Assembly: GCF_020614375.1 (NCBI RefSeq)
Contig: NZ_CP085328.1
Location: 124,001-188,000, forward strand
Direction: 5' to 3'
From: Haladaptatus salinisoli
GTDB taxonomy: Archaea; Halobacteriota; Halobacteria; Halobacteriales; Haladaptataceae
DNA length: 64,000 nt
Part shown: one piece after another, positions 44,746 through 54,308 of the stretch
Layout of the letters: every line of letters begins with the position of its first letter
Position numbering within the stretch: the first letter of the stretch is position 1
Program-made: the position numbers and the translations under genes
The notes under the pieces: generated by a model
What the model was told of the DNA's origin: nothing
The model's input: the letters and a program-made list of their open reading frames with translations, nothing else
The model's database searches: none

Positions 44746-44980
44746 TTTCCTCGTTAGCAAGCGGATCACTGACTAACTCGTACAAGGCTGTTTTCGCATG
44801 GATGTTCTCGAGGTACCCGGCAGCAGCGAGTATTCCGAGTCGGGTGTGGACGTATTGGCGCGAGCGACCGGTTTCGTCGACGATATACGATTGGGTTGCC
44901 CGCCCATCACGGAGTAGTTCGAGAATTTCTTTGTCGACATCGGTGAGAGAGACCATTCGATTAGAATTGTGTGGGAGCAT
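44735..44980 (-). CDS. Small winged-helix regulator of the conjugation region
   Basis: Start at ATG 44980 (MLPHNSNRMVSL), 22 bases below a TATA box, as expected for a leaderless transcript; ATG 44956 is an alternative. 81 residues, almost only a winged helix: LTDVDKEILELLRDGRATQSYI, DETGRSRQYVHTRLGILAAAGYLENI. Divergent from the VirB2-like gene through a mirrored operator (45003-45075), so it is the likely repressor of both directions. Confidence 0.78.
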   Translation of the reverse strand: MLPHNSNRMVSLTDVDKEILELLRDGRATQSYIVDETGRSRQYVHTRLGILAAAGYLENIHAKTALYELVSDPLANEENGG

Positions 44981-45002
44981 ATAGAACAGCCCTAGACCAT
45001 GA

Positions 45003-45075
45003 CATAAATAGATTACGCACACACTGGCTTCGTTCGGTGTATACGGCATCTCACTGTGTGCGTAAGGTATTTATC
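45003..45075. promoter_or_regulatory. Mirrored operator-promoter between HTH gene and conjugation operon
   Basis: Two 24-base arms in opposite orientation (45003-45026 read on the minus strand, 45052-45075 on the plus strand) agree at 20 of 24 positions. Each has TGTGTGCGTAA followed by a TATTTAT TATA-like box pointing outward. The TATA boxes sit 22-28 bases before the start codons at 44980 and 45104. An operator element just upstream of each TATA box implies that one regulator controls both transcripts together. Confidence 0.75.
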
Positions 45076-45103
45076 TAGCCTTCTAGATGTGGTAGTGAGT
45101 ACA

Positions 45104-45595
45104 ATGGATAAACAAAAGCCGAAATCGGATGAGAGAACCATCTCTGACCGATTTCACCGATTGACAGACGATTCGACTCAGAAATATTACGCACTGAAGC
45201 GCTTGATGGTCGAGAAGTGTGAAGCGATTCTCACTCGATTCATTCGTCGCAGCGTCGGGATCGTCGCCACAACCGCGGCGTTTTCAGTGCCAGTGGCAGC
45301 TCAAGCCACTCAAGAAGCAAGCGACGTGATGTGTGCGTCCGGACTTGGCCCCGTCATTACGCTCGCGTTCGGGATGATCACGATCGGGATGTTTCTGCTC
45401 GCAGCATTCCGGGGTGCAATGGCCTGGCTGAAGATGGGGAGTGCCCGGTCGGACAAGAAGAAAGAGGGACGTGACGCGGCTCGTGGAGCGGTGATCACGT
45501 TTTGTGGTGCGTGGTTCTTCCCGCTCTTCGCCGTCGTGCTCGACAAGGCTGGCGTAAGCACGCTCTCATGCGTGAATTTTGCGAATATAATGTGA
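45104..45595 (+). CDS. VirB2/TrbC-like pilin candidate
   Basis: Start at ATG 45104 (MDKQKPKSDERTIS), the first codon after the promoter. 163 residues: a charged N-terminus, a hydrophobic, signal-like helix ending in FSVPVAAQATQ, then two helices (GLGPVITLAFGMITIGMFLLAAF and GAVITFCGAWFFPLFAVVL). Small proteins with this layout at the head of a type IV secretion operon are pilin-like VirB2 candidates. Sequence similarity to bacterial VirB2 is not evident, so the call rests on layout and position. Confidence 0.6.
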   Translation: MDKQKPKSDERTISDRFHRLTDDSTQKYYALKRLMVEKCEAILTRFIRRSVGIVATTAAFSVPVAAQATQEASDVMCASGLGPVITLAFGMITIGMFLLAAFRGAMAWLKMGSARSDKKKEGRDAARGAVITFCGAWFFPLFAVVLDKAGVSTLSCVNFANIM

Positions 45596-45619
45596 GTCTC
45601 TCAAGTTCCCTTTCTGACT

Positions 45620-46963
45620 ATGTTATCGAAGAGACGCACCGAATGGCTGTCAGCGCTCCTTCTCGTCGTACTAGTCGCGTCGCTCGCTGCTCCAGTCGCA
45701 GCACAATCAGCCAGTGTAAACAACTCGACGATGTCCCAGAACCACTGGATTGGTGCTTCCGGCGATGGCCAGACGACGACACCAACGAATAATTCGACGA
45801 GCGGCGAAAGCAGTGGCAACAGCGTTGGTCTCCTTGGTGGTGGACTCGTCCCATCGATCAACTCAGTCGAGATGGCGAAGGGGCAACTCAGAGCCATCGC
45901 TGGGATTTTCCTGGGTATCGGGAAGGGCATCCCGAATATGGTTCGCGATAGCGTTGCTGCCGTACCCGCTCCCGGTCAACCGGACAAGCCGAATACGTGG
46001 GTCAATCCTCAAAATGGCTTGTGGCCTGGTGTGTACAAAGCCTCGGCGTGGACAGCCGGTCTCGCGAGCGTCGTGTTGATGGCGGCCTTCGGGATGTCGT
46101 TCTATCGGTCGGATCCGTACGAGAAGCGCCAAGCATGGAAGCATGTCGGAATCGCGCTTGTCATGGTCGCCACGACCTGGATTATCCCGCCCCTCTTGCT
46201 CCATCTGGCGAACGAGACCGCGATGTCAGTCGCCCCTAATGGCGCTGAGTTCATTCAGACGAATGCAAAGCTCGCGAAACTCAGTGTGGGAATTGGTCTT
46301 GGTGTCCTCCTCGGCTTTCTTCAATCGGGCACAATCGCGGTCGGGCTTCTCATCCTCGGCCTCGAGCGAGCGCTCATCTACGTGTGCGTGTTTCTATGGC
46401 CGCTCTCCTGGGCCTGTCGTGCGTATTCGGGGTTCTTGAAGAGCATTGGTGACACCTTTGTCTACCTCTTCGGCGTCGTGATCGTCACGAAGCTCTTCCA
46501 AGCACTCGTCCTTCGGTTGCTCGCCGATTTGCCCTGGACGTCAGGCGCACTCGGCGTGTTGGAGACGTTCACCCTCGTCGTTGGCGGGCTCGTCTTCGCC
46601 TTGCTCGTTCTCCCAAAGGAGATGCTAGCACACGCGAACGACGCGGCCTCGATCGCCCTCGGTACCTCAGCAGCGAATCAGCGCAAGGCGGGCAAGTATG
46701 TGGACAAAGCTGGCGAGCGTGTCGGGCACGAAGTCCACGAGAAGTACCAAGACTACCAGAGCGACGGTTCCAGTTGGGAACAATCGGCCAATTCGACGTT
46801 TAGCACCGGCACGCCGGCGACTGAGGACACCGTGAACTACCGATCGGTGAACAATGCGTTGAACGCGGACGGCGGTATCGACGCTCAAGACGTTCGGGAA
46901 GAGCAAGAACGCGCTGACTATGAGTTGAATCAGGGCCGTGAGATACTGCAACGCTACGACTGA
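45620..46963 (+). CDS. Polytopic membrane protein, VirB6/TrbL-like
   Basis: 447 residues: signal peptide (LSALLLVVLVASLAAPVAAQ), a Ser/Asn/Gly-rich external linker, then seven or so helices (SVGIGLGVLLGFLQSGTIAVGLLILGLERALIYVC is two of them) and a charged cytosolic tail. The size, large membrane core and place between a VirB2-like and a VirB4 gene fit VirB6/TrbL, the inner-membrane channel component. Confidence 0.72.
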   Translation: MLSKRRTEWLSALLLVVLVASLAAPVAAQSASVNNSTMSQNHWIGASGDGQTTTPTNNSTSGESSGNSVGLLGGGLVPSINSVEMAKGQLRAIAGIFLGIGKGIPNMVRDSVAAVPAPGQPDKPNTWVNPQNGLWPGVYKASAWTAGLASVVLMAAFGMSFYRSDPYEKRQAWKHVGIALVMVATTWIIPPLLLHLANETAMSVAPNGAEFIQTNAKLAKLSVGIGLGVLLGFLQSGTIAVGLLILGLERALIYVCVFLWPLSWACRAYSGFLKSIGDTFVYLFGVVIVTKLFQALVLRLLADLPWTSGALGVLETFTLVVGGLVFALLVLPKEMLAHANDAASIALGTSAANQRKAGKYVDKAGERVGHEVHEKYQDYQSDGSSWEQSANSTFSTGTPATEDTVNYRSVNNALNADGGIDAQDVREEQERADYELNQGREILQRYD

Positions 46964-46991
46964 TCCCCTGTTTCGGTTCACGCCGACGCCC

Positions 46992-47002
46992 CAGTGCAAG
47001 GC
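46992..47002 (+). repeat. Intercistronic CAGTGCAAGGC motif, copy 1
   Basis: In the gap before the VirB4 gene, within a 35-base stretch that resembles the gap at 51325-51362 (shared CACGCCG, then CAGTGCAAGGC). Confidence 0.45.
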
Positions 47003-47020
47003 TGGGAACGGGCCTCACCT

Positions 47021-50000
47021 ATGACAGACAACGAAGAAGCACCGAAAGATCCGAGTCAGCTCGTCCCTCCGTACGTCGATTCCGGGCTCAACTATCACGG
47101 GTTCAAAGTGAACGACCTGCTCTACGGCACGCCTGGTGCTGGTATCGTCGGTGCCAGCGGTCTTGCTACACTATTCGGAGCCCCGCTTGGCCCATCATTA
47201 GTGGGTGCTGGTGTCGGCGTGCTTGGTGGGATAGGTGGAATTGGACTGGCCGTCTCATCAGGCGAGTACTCGACGGGACTCGACCGCATCAAAACCCCGC
47301 TCGCCTACGCGAAGGCTAAACGTGGCTTCCCAAAGTCCGGCGATGAAGCGGCGACTGTCCACGGCGTGAAACGGATCCATGCCGACGGTACTGCTGAGAT
47401 GGACGACGGACGACTCGTCGCGATGTCGCAGATTTCTGGTCGAAATACGACAATGCAAGAGACAAGTGACGCCCGCGAGATGATTGGCCGGATCCGTGGC
47501 GAACTCGATCAACACGTGACCGATTTCAATTTCCGCCTGTTCAGCACGGCGCTGGAGATTGACCCTCGCGATGTCACCGAGAAGTATCGGGCGAAACTCT
47601 ATTCGTCGGAGTACGCTGGCGAAGAGTGGAAGCTAGCGCGAGAGCTCCTTCGGAGCGTTATCATGTGGACCGAGAACACCGACTTTCCGCGGTTCCACGC
47701 TCGCGAGTGGCAGCACTATCTCGTCGTTGAAGTTCGCCCAGACGAGGTGTCGGTACCGGACATGACCGATGAAGGCGAGATTCGATCGCTGCTATTCGGC
47801 GATGATGATGAGCAGTGGGACGGCAAACGCCGACGAATGCAACGAGAAGTGAAGAGCCGACTCTCTCGGCTCTCCCGTGCATTTGGGAGTACCGATGGGT
47901 GTGACACCACGCGAGTCGGACCTGCTGAGCATGCGCTGCTCCTGGGCCGATATTGGAGCGGGACAGAGCATTCCTTCGATGCCGACAGTGTGACGAAGGA
48001 CGTCGATGCAGCAGTGTGGCCACATAGCGCCGAGGACGGCGACAGTCCACGTCCTGAAGCCGTGGATGCGACCGACACACCATCGACAGGAGTAGCGGAC
48101 GTTGCGACGGTCGAAGCGGCAACAGACGGCGACACTATCTCGCAACCAGTCGCAACGAACACGCATGTTGACGAGGACGTCAACGAAGAAACGTCGTTCC
48201 TCGCACGAGTCCGTGAAGGACTCCTCGCGCCACTCGCCAGCGACGAAGACGAGACAAACGGACTGGCCTACGATCGGGTACAGGAACTCCTCGCGCCACA
48301 AACGTTCGACGCTCGCGATGGCTACGTTCGGACAGGCCAGCAGTACTGTCGGACCTACTGGATCGCCGATTGGCCGGTTGAACCCCGAGAGAAGTTTCTT
48401 GAGGAGATCTACACCATTCGGGGCGTGGACGTCGATGTGTGTTTAGACGTTCGAGCACAGGACAAGCGGGCGACCGAACTCGAATTGAAAGACACAATTG
48501 GGGAAATCGATGCGAACATCGACGAGCGCAAAGACGTGAGCGATGTCTCGGCGATTCTCGTCGAGGATGACCTTGACCCGTACGTGAAGATGTACAAACT
48601 CCTCCACCACACGCAAGCCCAACCGTGGGATTTGAGCGGCTACGTGACGGTTCGGGCTGGCACCCGGCAGGCGTTGGATGAAGCCGAGGAGCGTATCGAG
48701 GAGGGCCTAGCGAGTGAAGACGAACTAACGCTGGATATTGCCAAACACCGAGCGCTCGAAAGCGCCTGCGAGAAAGTGACCGGTACGCTCGAGAGTGCTC
48801 CCGCTCATCTAACGGTGCTGGCACCAGAACAGCGACAAGCCGAACTCTTCGAATCCTGTTCACCGAACAGTCGGGACGCGTTCGCCGACGTCTCGACGCG
48901 CGAACGCTATTCGCTGACGCTGTCGGGGACGATTGCAGCGGCCTTCCCGCCGGTATCCGCGTACATCGACCAGGAGAACGGCGTCGAGCAGGGCCGGAAC
49001 GTGCAGAACGGAAGCGAGATCATCAAAAACCAGTTCTCGGTTGCGCCGGGCCATCGCCTCACGATCGGGAGTTCCGGTAGCGGAAAATCCTATCACGTCG
49101 GCAAGCAAGCGACGCGGTGGTATCTGGCTAGCGAGGATCGCACGCTCATCTTGTGCGATACGATGGGCGAGTTCGGTGGTCTCGTCAAACTCATGAACGG
49201 CCAGCATATCACGGTTGATGGCTCACAGACAATCAACCCGCTTCACATTGAGGAGACGCCGGAGGATGTGCTTCGAGCGTCGGGGAACCTGGATCCGTAC
49301 GATATGAAGTTCACCGAAGCGCGGAATTTCATTCTCGATATGATCGGCGACACGAATGGGGACTTTGCTCCGCTCGTCTCCGATGCACTGAACGCCACCT
49401 ACGAACAGGCGGGAATACTGAAAAACGACGTCTCGACACACAAACCGGAGAACAGCCCGACAATGGCCAACTTCCAGGCTATCGTCAATGACATGGGTGA
49501 AAATCCGGGTGACTACGTCGATTCGGAGCTCGAGAAGGCGCAAATCAAAGAGAACGCCGGTCCACTTCTCCGACGGCTCAGTGGCTTCAAAGAGGGTGGC
49601 GAACACGACGCTCTTGTGGGTGAGTCAGAGGCCCACATTCGCCCGGGTCGGGTGTCGTATCTCGACCTTCAGCAGATTCAGGGGCTTGGGGCGGCGGCAG
49701 ACAAAGCAACGATGCTCCAGTTGATGCTCGGGCAGGTCTATCAGACGGTAAAACGAGCGCCCGGTGAGACCCTGTTCGTGGTCGACGAGGCGCACTATCT
49801 CTTCCAATCGAAAGAGATTCTGGCGTGGCTTCAACAGTCGGCCCGCCACTGGCGGCACTTTAACGCCGGACTGTGGTTCCTCTCACACCGACCGGGTGAC
49901 TTCGCGAGCGCTGACGACACGGATACGCAGGAATACAAACGCGCTATCTTGAGCCAGATTCCGACGACAGAGTTTTTCTACACGGACAAGCTGGAAGAGC

Positions 50001-50239
50001 AAGACGCAAAAGAGCGCTTTGGGATGAACGACGAGCAACTGCAGTTCATCACCCAGCACGCTAAACGCGGTGAGCAGGGACTCGGGTACACCGACTATCT
50101 CGTCGATTATGCGGACGTCGAGGGGTGGATGCACGCTCAAGTGAGGGCCTCACCGTTCGAGGATATCGTCTATAGCTACAAAGCTAGCGAGCACGGCCCT
50201 TTCGAGGAGTATATCGAGGACGAATGGGGTGAGATCTGA
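47021..50239 (+). CDS. VirB4-like conjugation ATPase
   Basis: Start at ATG 47021 (MTDNEEAPKDPSQL). 1072 residues: an N-terminal pair of short hydrophobic segments (about 35-85, GIVGASGLATLFGAPLGPSL ... GVGVLGGIGGIGLAV) resembling a fused VirB3, a long VirB4 N-domain, and the ATPase domain with Walker A GSSGSGKS near 683 and Walker B FVVDEAHYLF near 918. VirB4 powers pilus assembly and substrate transfer. Stop overlaps the next start (TGATGG). Confidence 0.9.
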   Translation: MTDNEEAPKDPSQLVPPYVDSGLNYHGFKVNDLLYGTPGAGIVGASGLATLFGAPLGPSLVGAGVGVLGGIGGIGLAVSSGEYSTGLDRIKTPLAYAKAKRGFPKSGDEAATVHGVKRIHADGTAEMDDGRLVAMSQISGRNTTMQETSDAREMIGRIRGELDQHVTDFNFRLFSTALEIDPRDVTEKYRAKLYSSEYAGEEWKLARELLRSVIMWTENTDFPRFHAREWQHYLVVEVRPDEVSVPDMTDEGEIRSLLFGDDDEQWDGKRRRMQREVKSRLSRLSRAFGSTDGCDTTRVGPAEHALLLGRYWSGTEHSFDADSVTKDVDAAVWPHSAEDGDSPRPEAVDATDTPSTGVADVATVEAATDGDTISQPVATNTHVDEDVNEETSFLARVREGLLAPLASDEDETNGLAYDRVQELLAPQTFDARDGYVRTGQQYCRTYWIADWPVEPREKFLEEIYTIRGVDVDVCLDVRAQDKRATELELKDTIGEIDANIDERKDVSDVSAILVEDDLDPYVKMYKLLHHTQAQPWDLSGYVTVRAGTRQALDEAEERIEEGLASEDELTLDIAKHRALESACEKVTGTLESAPAHLTVLAPEQRQAELFESCSPNSRDAFADVSTRERYSLTLSGTIAAAFPPVSAYIDQENGVEQGRNVQNGSEIIKNQFSVAPGHRLTIGSSGSGKSYHVGKQATRWYLASEDRTLILCDTMGEFGGLVKLMNGQHITVDGSQTINPLHIEETPEDVLRASGNLDPYDMKFTEARNFILDMIGDTNGDFAPLVSDALNATYEQAGILKNDVSTHKPENSPTMANFQAIVNDMGENPGDYVDSELEKAQIKENAGPLLRRLSGFKEGGEHDALVGESEAHIRPGRVSYLDLQQIQGLGAAADKATMLQLMLGQVYQTVKRAPGETLFVVDEAHYLFQSKEILAWLQQSARHWRHFNAGLWFLSHRPGDFASADDTDTQEYKRAILSQIPTTEFFYTDKLEEQDAKERFGMNDEQLQFITQHAKRGEQGLGYTDYLVDYADVEGWMHAQVRASPFEDIVYSYKASEHGPFEEYIEDEWGEI

Positions 50240-51291
50240 TGGGGCTGTTCGGCAGTGACGAGACGAAGGGGAGCTACACTGCGACGCAACTTGACGAGTC
50301 GTACACCCAAACCGTGGACGAAACATCGGGTGTCCTGCTCGGGATTCGCCCCTACAAAGACAACCAGGGCATCGTCGATGGTGCAGCGATGCTTCAGTCA
50401 CTCCACGACGTTCGGACGAAAGGGCTTCGGAACACGAACATTAGCCAGCACCACACCTTCGAATTGTGGTTCGACGAGGAGAAGCTCAAATTCTACATGC
50501 ACGCTGCCGACGAGAATGCCGCGGATAAATTTCGTCGACGAGTCGCAAACAGCTACTCGAATACCCAGGTATTCCGAGTGGAGGGCGGCGACGCATTCCC
50601 ACAGATCCGTCCTGATGACTATGTCGCGGGTGCTGAGCTTGACTTGAACCGCCACTACTACTATCCGATTCGCAACCACCAGGGCGACGGCTTCGAGCGC
50701 GATCCATACGGTGAAGTGACGAGCGAGATGCTCTCGACACTGGAGACGCGCGTTGTTGTGCAAGTCGTCTTCAAACCCGCGAAAAACGATTGGACGGAAG
50801 GCGACGGTGGGCCCTTTTCTCGAGGTGAGAGTGTAGACGATGTCGCCGAAGGGCTTCGGTCGGACCGAGTCGTTGGGTGGCTGAATCCCCGCACTCGTGA
50901 CGCCAGTAAGAAAGACCGCGAAGCGGCGGACGTCGTCGAAATGCAGCGCGGACAGTATGGATTTCACACCAACCTGCGGATTCTCGCCGTTTCACCGGAC
51001 AAGTACGAGGCTGAATCACGCGCTCGAGGCGTCGCGGGAATGTTCACTCGCTACTACAACACGATGACTGAGCAGGGGTTTACCGACGAGCCCATTCCCG
51101 CTGACGAGCGTGGCGCGTTCATCGAGAAACTGCACGCTCGAGAATGGGAGGACCGTGAAATGATTCTCTCAGTGAGTGAGCTCGCTGGCGCTGCACATAT
51201 CCCGAACAAGGAGATCGAGACGCCGAAAATTGACTGGCGCTACTCCCAACGCGGCGGCGAAGTGCCAGCTGACAGTCAGCGAAGTGAATAA
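50239..51291 (+). CDS. Unrecognised conjugation-operon protein
   Basis: 350 residues, soluble, starting MGLFGSDETKGSYTATQLDE. It contains no nucleotide-binding motif. Its ending (ILSVSELAGAAHIPNKEIETPKIDWRYS) resembles the segment that precedes the ATPase core in some VirD4/TraG-type or DUF87 ATPases ('S..ELA...H.P...I.TP'). Since the next gene is a VirD4-like ATPase that lacks such an N-domain, I infer that this is a separated N-domain of the coupling protein. Overlaps the VirB4 stop by one base. Confidence 0.6.
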   Translation: MGLFGSDETKGSYTATQLDESYTQTVDETSGVLLGIRPYKDNQGIVDGAAMLQSLHDVRTKGLRNTNISQHHTFELWFDEEKLKFYMHAADENAADKFRRRVANSYSNTQVFRVEGGDAFPQIRPDDYVAGAELDLNRHYYYPIRNHQGDGFERDPYGEVTSEMLSTLETRVVVQVVFKPAKNDWTEGDGGPFSRGESVDDVAEGLRSDRVVGWLNPRTRDASKKDREAADVVEMQRGQYGFHTNLRILAVSPDKYEAESRARGVAGMFTRYYNTMTEQGFTDEPIPADERGAFIEKLHAREWEDREMILSVSELAGAAHIPNKEIETPKIDWRYSQRGGEVPADSQRSE

Positions 51292-51338
51292 CAGCGATGG
51301 CGCTCCCCCTATCTCCCAGACGGTACACGCCGTCACGT

Positions 51339-51349
51339 CAGTGCAAGGC
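51339..51349 (+). repeat. Intercistronic CAGTGCAAGGC motif, copy 2
   Basis: Between the 350-residue gene and the VirD4-like gene; same 11-mer and similar surroundings as copy 1 at 46992. Confidence 0.45.
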
Positions 51350-51375
51350 CGACACCAGGGCTTTGGTGATACACA

Positions 51376-54168
51376 ATGTTCAACAACCTATTCGGCGGTG
51401 ACGACACCCCGGATACCGAGTCAGCAGACGCCGATCGCGATGAGCAGGACGACGATATCCCCAACGAGCTTCGAGCGCCAACCGGCGATCCGTATCAGAT
51501 AACGCCGACCGGAAACGACCGAGTCGGCGGTGCCGAGGTGCTTACGCACACCGAAGAACACGGTGTCGTCGCCGGGCCAAAAGTTCGACGACTGCTCGAA
51601 GGCTCACGGACGCGCCCCGAAGGCCCACTCTGGACGGGTTACAATGACAGCACTCAGGAGGGATTCCGCGAAGTACCAATCGAATTCGGTTCGCTCTTTC
51701 AGCACAATTGGGTGTGTGGAACGACGGGTGCCGGAAAGACGACCGAGCTGCTGAACTGGATGGTACAACTAGCGTACGCTGGCCACGGTTTCGTCTACTT
51801 CGACCCCAAGGCACATGACTCGAAAGAACTCCTCCAGCTGCTCCCAGAGGATCGGCTTGATGACGTGATTTGGATCGAACCGGGCGACGAAGACTTTGAG
51901 CGGGACATCGGCATCAACTTCCTCGAAATCCCCCAGACGGATAGCCAGGTTGAGCAGGAACGAGAAATCGAGGACCGTCTGGAGAACTTAAAAGCGATTC
52001 TCGATAACGACGACTATTGGGGACCGAGAATGCGGGCGATTACCGAAAGCATGGGTCGGGCGATGATGAAATCGGACAAAGACTATTCGGTGATCGATTT
52101 CTACTTCGTCCTCCTGAACCAGGAGCGTCGCGAACAGTTCGCCGAGGAGGTCAAGGACCCCTACATCAAGGAATTTGTGAACGAAATCGCGGAAATGGAC
52201 GACGATGCTGTTCGCCCTCTTCTCTCGCGAGTGAAAAACTGGGTCGAGAACGGTGTGATTCGCCGGATTATTGCCCAGCGTGAGAGTTCGATTGACTTCC
52301 AGGAGATCATCGACGAGAACAAAATCGTGATTGTTCGTACGCCGGTATCGAACCAGGACGTTAAGCAGATGATCACCCTTGGCGTAATGCGCCCGATTTG
52401 GAGCGCCGTCCAGAATCGGTCGTTCGAAGATGGAGAGAACGAGCCGTTCTTTGCGATTTTCGACGAGTTCGACGCCATTGCGAGCCAGAATCTCGATGTG
52501 AAGAATATGCTTGCTCGGGCGCGGTCGATGCGCCTGTCCGTGACCATTGCCTGCCAGTACCCCGAGCAACTCAAAGAAGCAGGCGTACTGAGCGCCGTCA
52601 AAGCGAACTGCAACAACCCAGTGATCTTCCGGCTGCCGAACGACGAAGACGCTCGTCCCGTCGCGAAGCTGTTCAAAGGGTACACGGAGGAGGATTTGAT
52701 GGAGACCGAGAACTACCAGGTGTGGACGCGAATTCCGATCAAGGGCGGGATGCAGTACTCGGACCCGCTCAAAATTCACACGTTTGCTCCGTATCCACCA
52801 CTTCGCTCGGAAGCGGACGCCGAGGACGTGATTCGACGCAGTCTGGAGCAGTATGGCAGTCCGCCGATTACCGACGCCGAAATTCAGCGCGAACTGCCGT
52901 ATGGCGAATTGAACGAAGGAACGACTGCTGACGATCCGGCAGACCTCCCGGTTGGAACAGATGAGCACTTACGGAATCAGACGTTGAAAGCCGTCTACGA
53001 CGAGAGCATTCGGCAAGGTGATCCGGGCGGTTGGGTGCAAATAGCGGCGTGTGTTGAGCGACTGAATCGGTATCTGCCCGGTGACGACGTAACTGATGCC
53101 GGGAAAGCGTGGCGGAAAGTCCTCCAGCGAGTGCCGGATACGCACTTGGACCATCGCGAAGTCGAGGACGAGATGGAAGTGAAGCCGCTTGATACCGGGT
53201 TCCTGAATCTCGGTGACTCGGAGAACGACGGCAACGCCGAGCACTGGGCACCGATGGCCGACGCTTACATCCCAATGACGCAACTCGGGTTCATCTTCGA
53301 GATTCCCGAGCAGACGGGCGACGCTATGCCCGACGGTCTCGCTCGCCTCGATGACGTACTAGCGATTGCGCCGGACGACGATCCTGAAACGATAGCCGAC
53401 ACAGTGAACAGCTATCGAGAGAATCACGCGCTCTTGAATCGGCTGGCGGGGACGAGTGACGCCTACATCGAAAGCGAGCATACAACCGGGAGTACCCAAC
53501 CATCACAGACAGTACGAAATCTCGCTCAAGCCCACAACGCTGGGCATCAGTGCCTGTTCTTCGCCCGTGAAGATGTAGCCGAAGACGTGTATGATACGGT
53601 TGCCAACGATCCGTTCTGTTGTCGGAGCAATCACCCCGACGACACCGAACGGCGGTTCTACACCGGCACGCAGACGCTTACCATTGAAGGCGAAACGATA
53701 ACGCGGCCCGGCGGCCGAGAGAATGTCTGGGTGTACGACGAGCAGACCGGCGAGTACATCCTGCGCGATGGCGACGACACAGTTCATGCCCACTTCGAGA
53801 CGGCCGCCGACATCTTCACCGACGCAAGTGCCTATCCCGACGGTGGCAAGCGGAACGTCAAGCCGCCGGTGATTCCAGAGTATGAGATGGACGGCGACCT
53901 AAGCGAGGTCGAGTGGAACGTGATCGTGGTTCCGCTGGAGACGGAGACGCCGATGGATCTCCGGCTGTACAAGGGCGACACACAGACGCCGCTGACCGAT
54001 CTAGTGGACGACGATGGAAACTCGTCCGGGAACACGGCTGACTCCAGTGACGCTCGTGACAAAGACGAACGGAACCACTCAGCGGACACTGTGGAGACGA
54101 GCGACAAGAAAACAGAGACTGGTGACGAGGAGTATCTTGAGAACGACCTATCCGGAATCTTTGAGTGA
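51376..54168 (+). CDS. VirD4/TraG-like coupling ATPase
   Basis: 930 residues. Walker A in CGTTGAGKTTELL at about 114-126, YFDPKAHDSKELL, Walker B in FFAIFDEFDAI near 356-366, and a sensor-like RSMRLSVTIACQYPEQLKEAG. After about residue 560 a long acidic C-terminal part follows (ends in DKKTETGDEEYLENDLSGIFE). No N-terminal membrane helices, unlike bacterial VirD4, so membrane attachment may go through partners. It would link DNA substrate to the VirB channel. Last gene of the operon. Confidence 0.88.
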   Translation: MFNNLFGGDDTPDTESADADRDEQDDDIPNELRAPTGDPYQITPTGNDRVGGAEVLTHTEEHGVVAGPKVRRLLEGSRTRPEGPLWTGYNDSTQEGFREVPIEFGSLFQHNWVCGTTGAGKTTELLNWMVQLAYAGHGFVYFDPKAHDSKELLQLLPEDRLDDVIWIEPGDEDFERDIGINFLEIPQTDSQVEQEREIEDRLENLKAILDNDDYWGPRMRAITESMGRAMMKSDKDYSVIDFYFVLLNQERREQFAEEVKDPYIKEFVNEIAEMDDDAVRPLLSRVKNWVENGVIRRIIAQRESSIDFQEIIDENKIVIVRTPVSNQDVKQMITLGVMRPIWSAVQNRSFEDGENEPFFAIFDEFDAIASQNLDVKNMLARARSMRLSVTIACQYPEQLKEAGVLSAVKANCNNPVIFRLPNDEDARPVAKLFKGYTEEDLMETENYQVWTRIPIKGGMQYSDPLKIHTFAPYPPLRSEADAEDVIRRSLEQYGSPPITDAEIQRELPYGELNEGTTADDPADLPVGTDEHLRNQTLKAVYDESIRQGDPGGWVQIAACVERLNRYLPGDDVTDAGKAWRKVLQRVPDTHLDHREVEDEMEVKPLDTGFLNLGDSENDGNAEHWAPMADAYIPMTQLGFIFEIPEQTGDAMPDGLARLDDVLAIAPDDDPETIADTVNSYRENHALLNRLAGTSDAYIESEHTTGSTQPSQTVRNLAQAHNAGHQCLFFAREDVAEDVYDTVANDPFCCRSNHPDDTERRFYTGTQTLTIEGETITRPGGRENVWVYDEQTGEYILRDGDDTVHAHFETAADIFTDASAYPDGGKRNVKPPVIPEYEMDGDLSEVEWNVIVVPLETETPMDLRLYKGDTQTPLTDLVDDDGNSSGNTADSSDARDKDERNHSADTVETSDKKTETGDEEYLENDLSGIFE

Positions 54169-54308
54169 AGTTCTAAGGATATCATCCAACCCATTCCCAC
54201 TCAGTAGACCGCAAAATTCTACCAACAATAGTTTTGTTTGGATTTCGATAAACGACGAAATTGGCTTGTGGGTGGATAAAGACTGAAGGGCGAGCTGATA
54301 TCGTTCCT

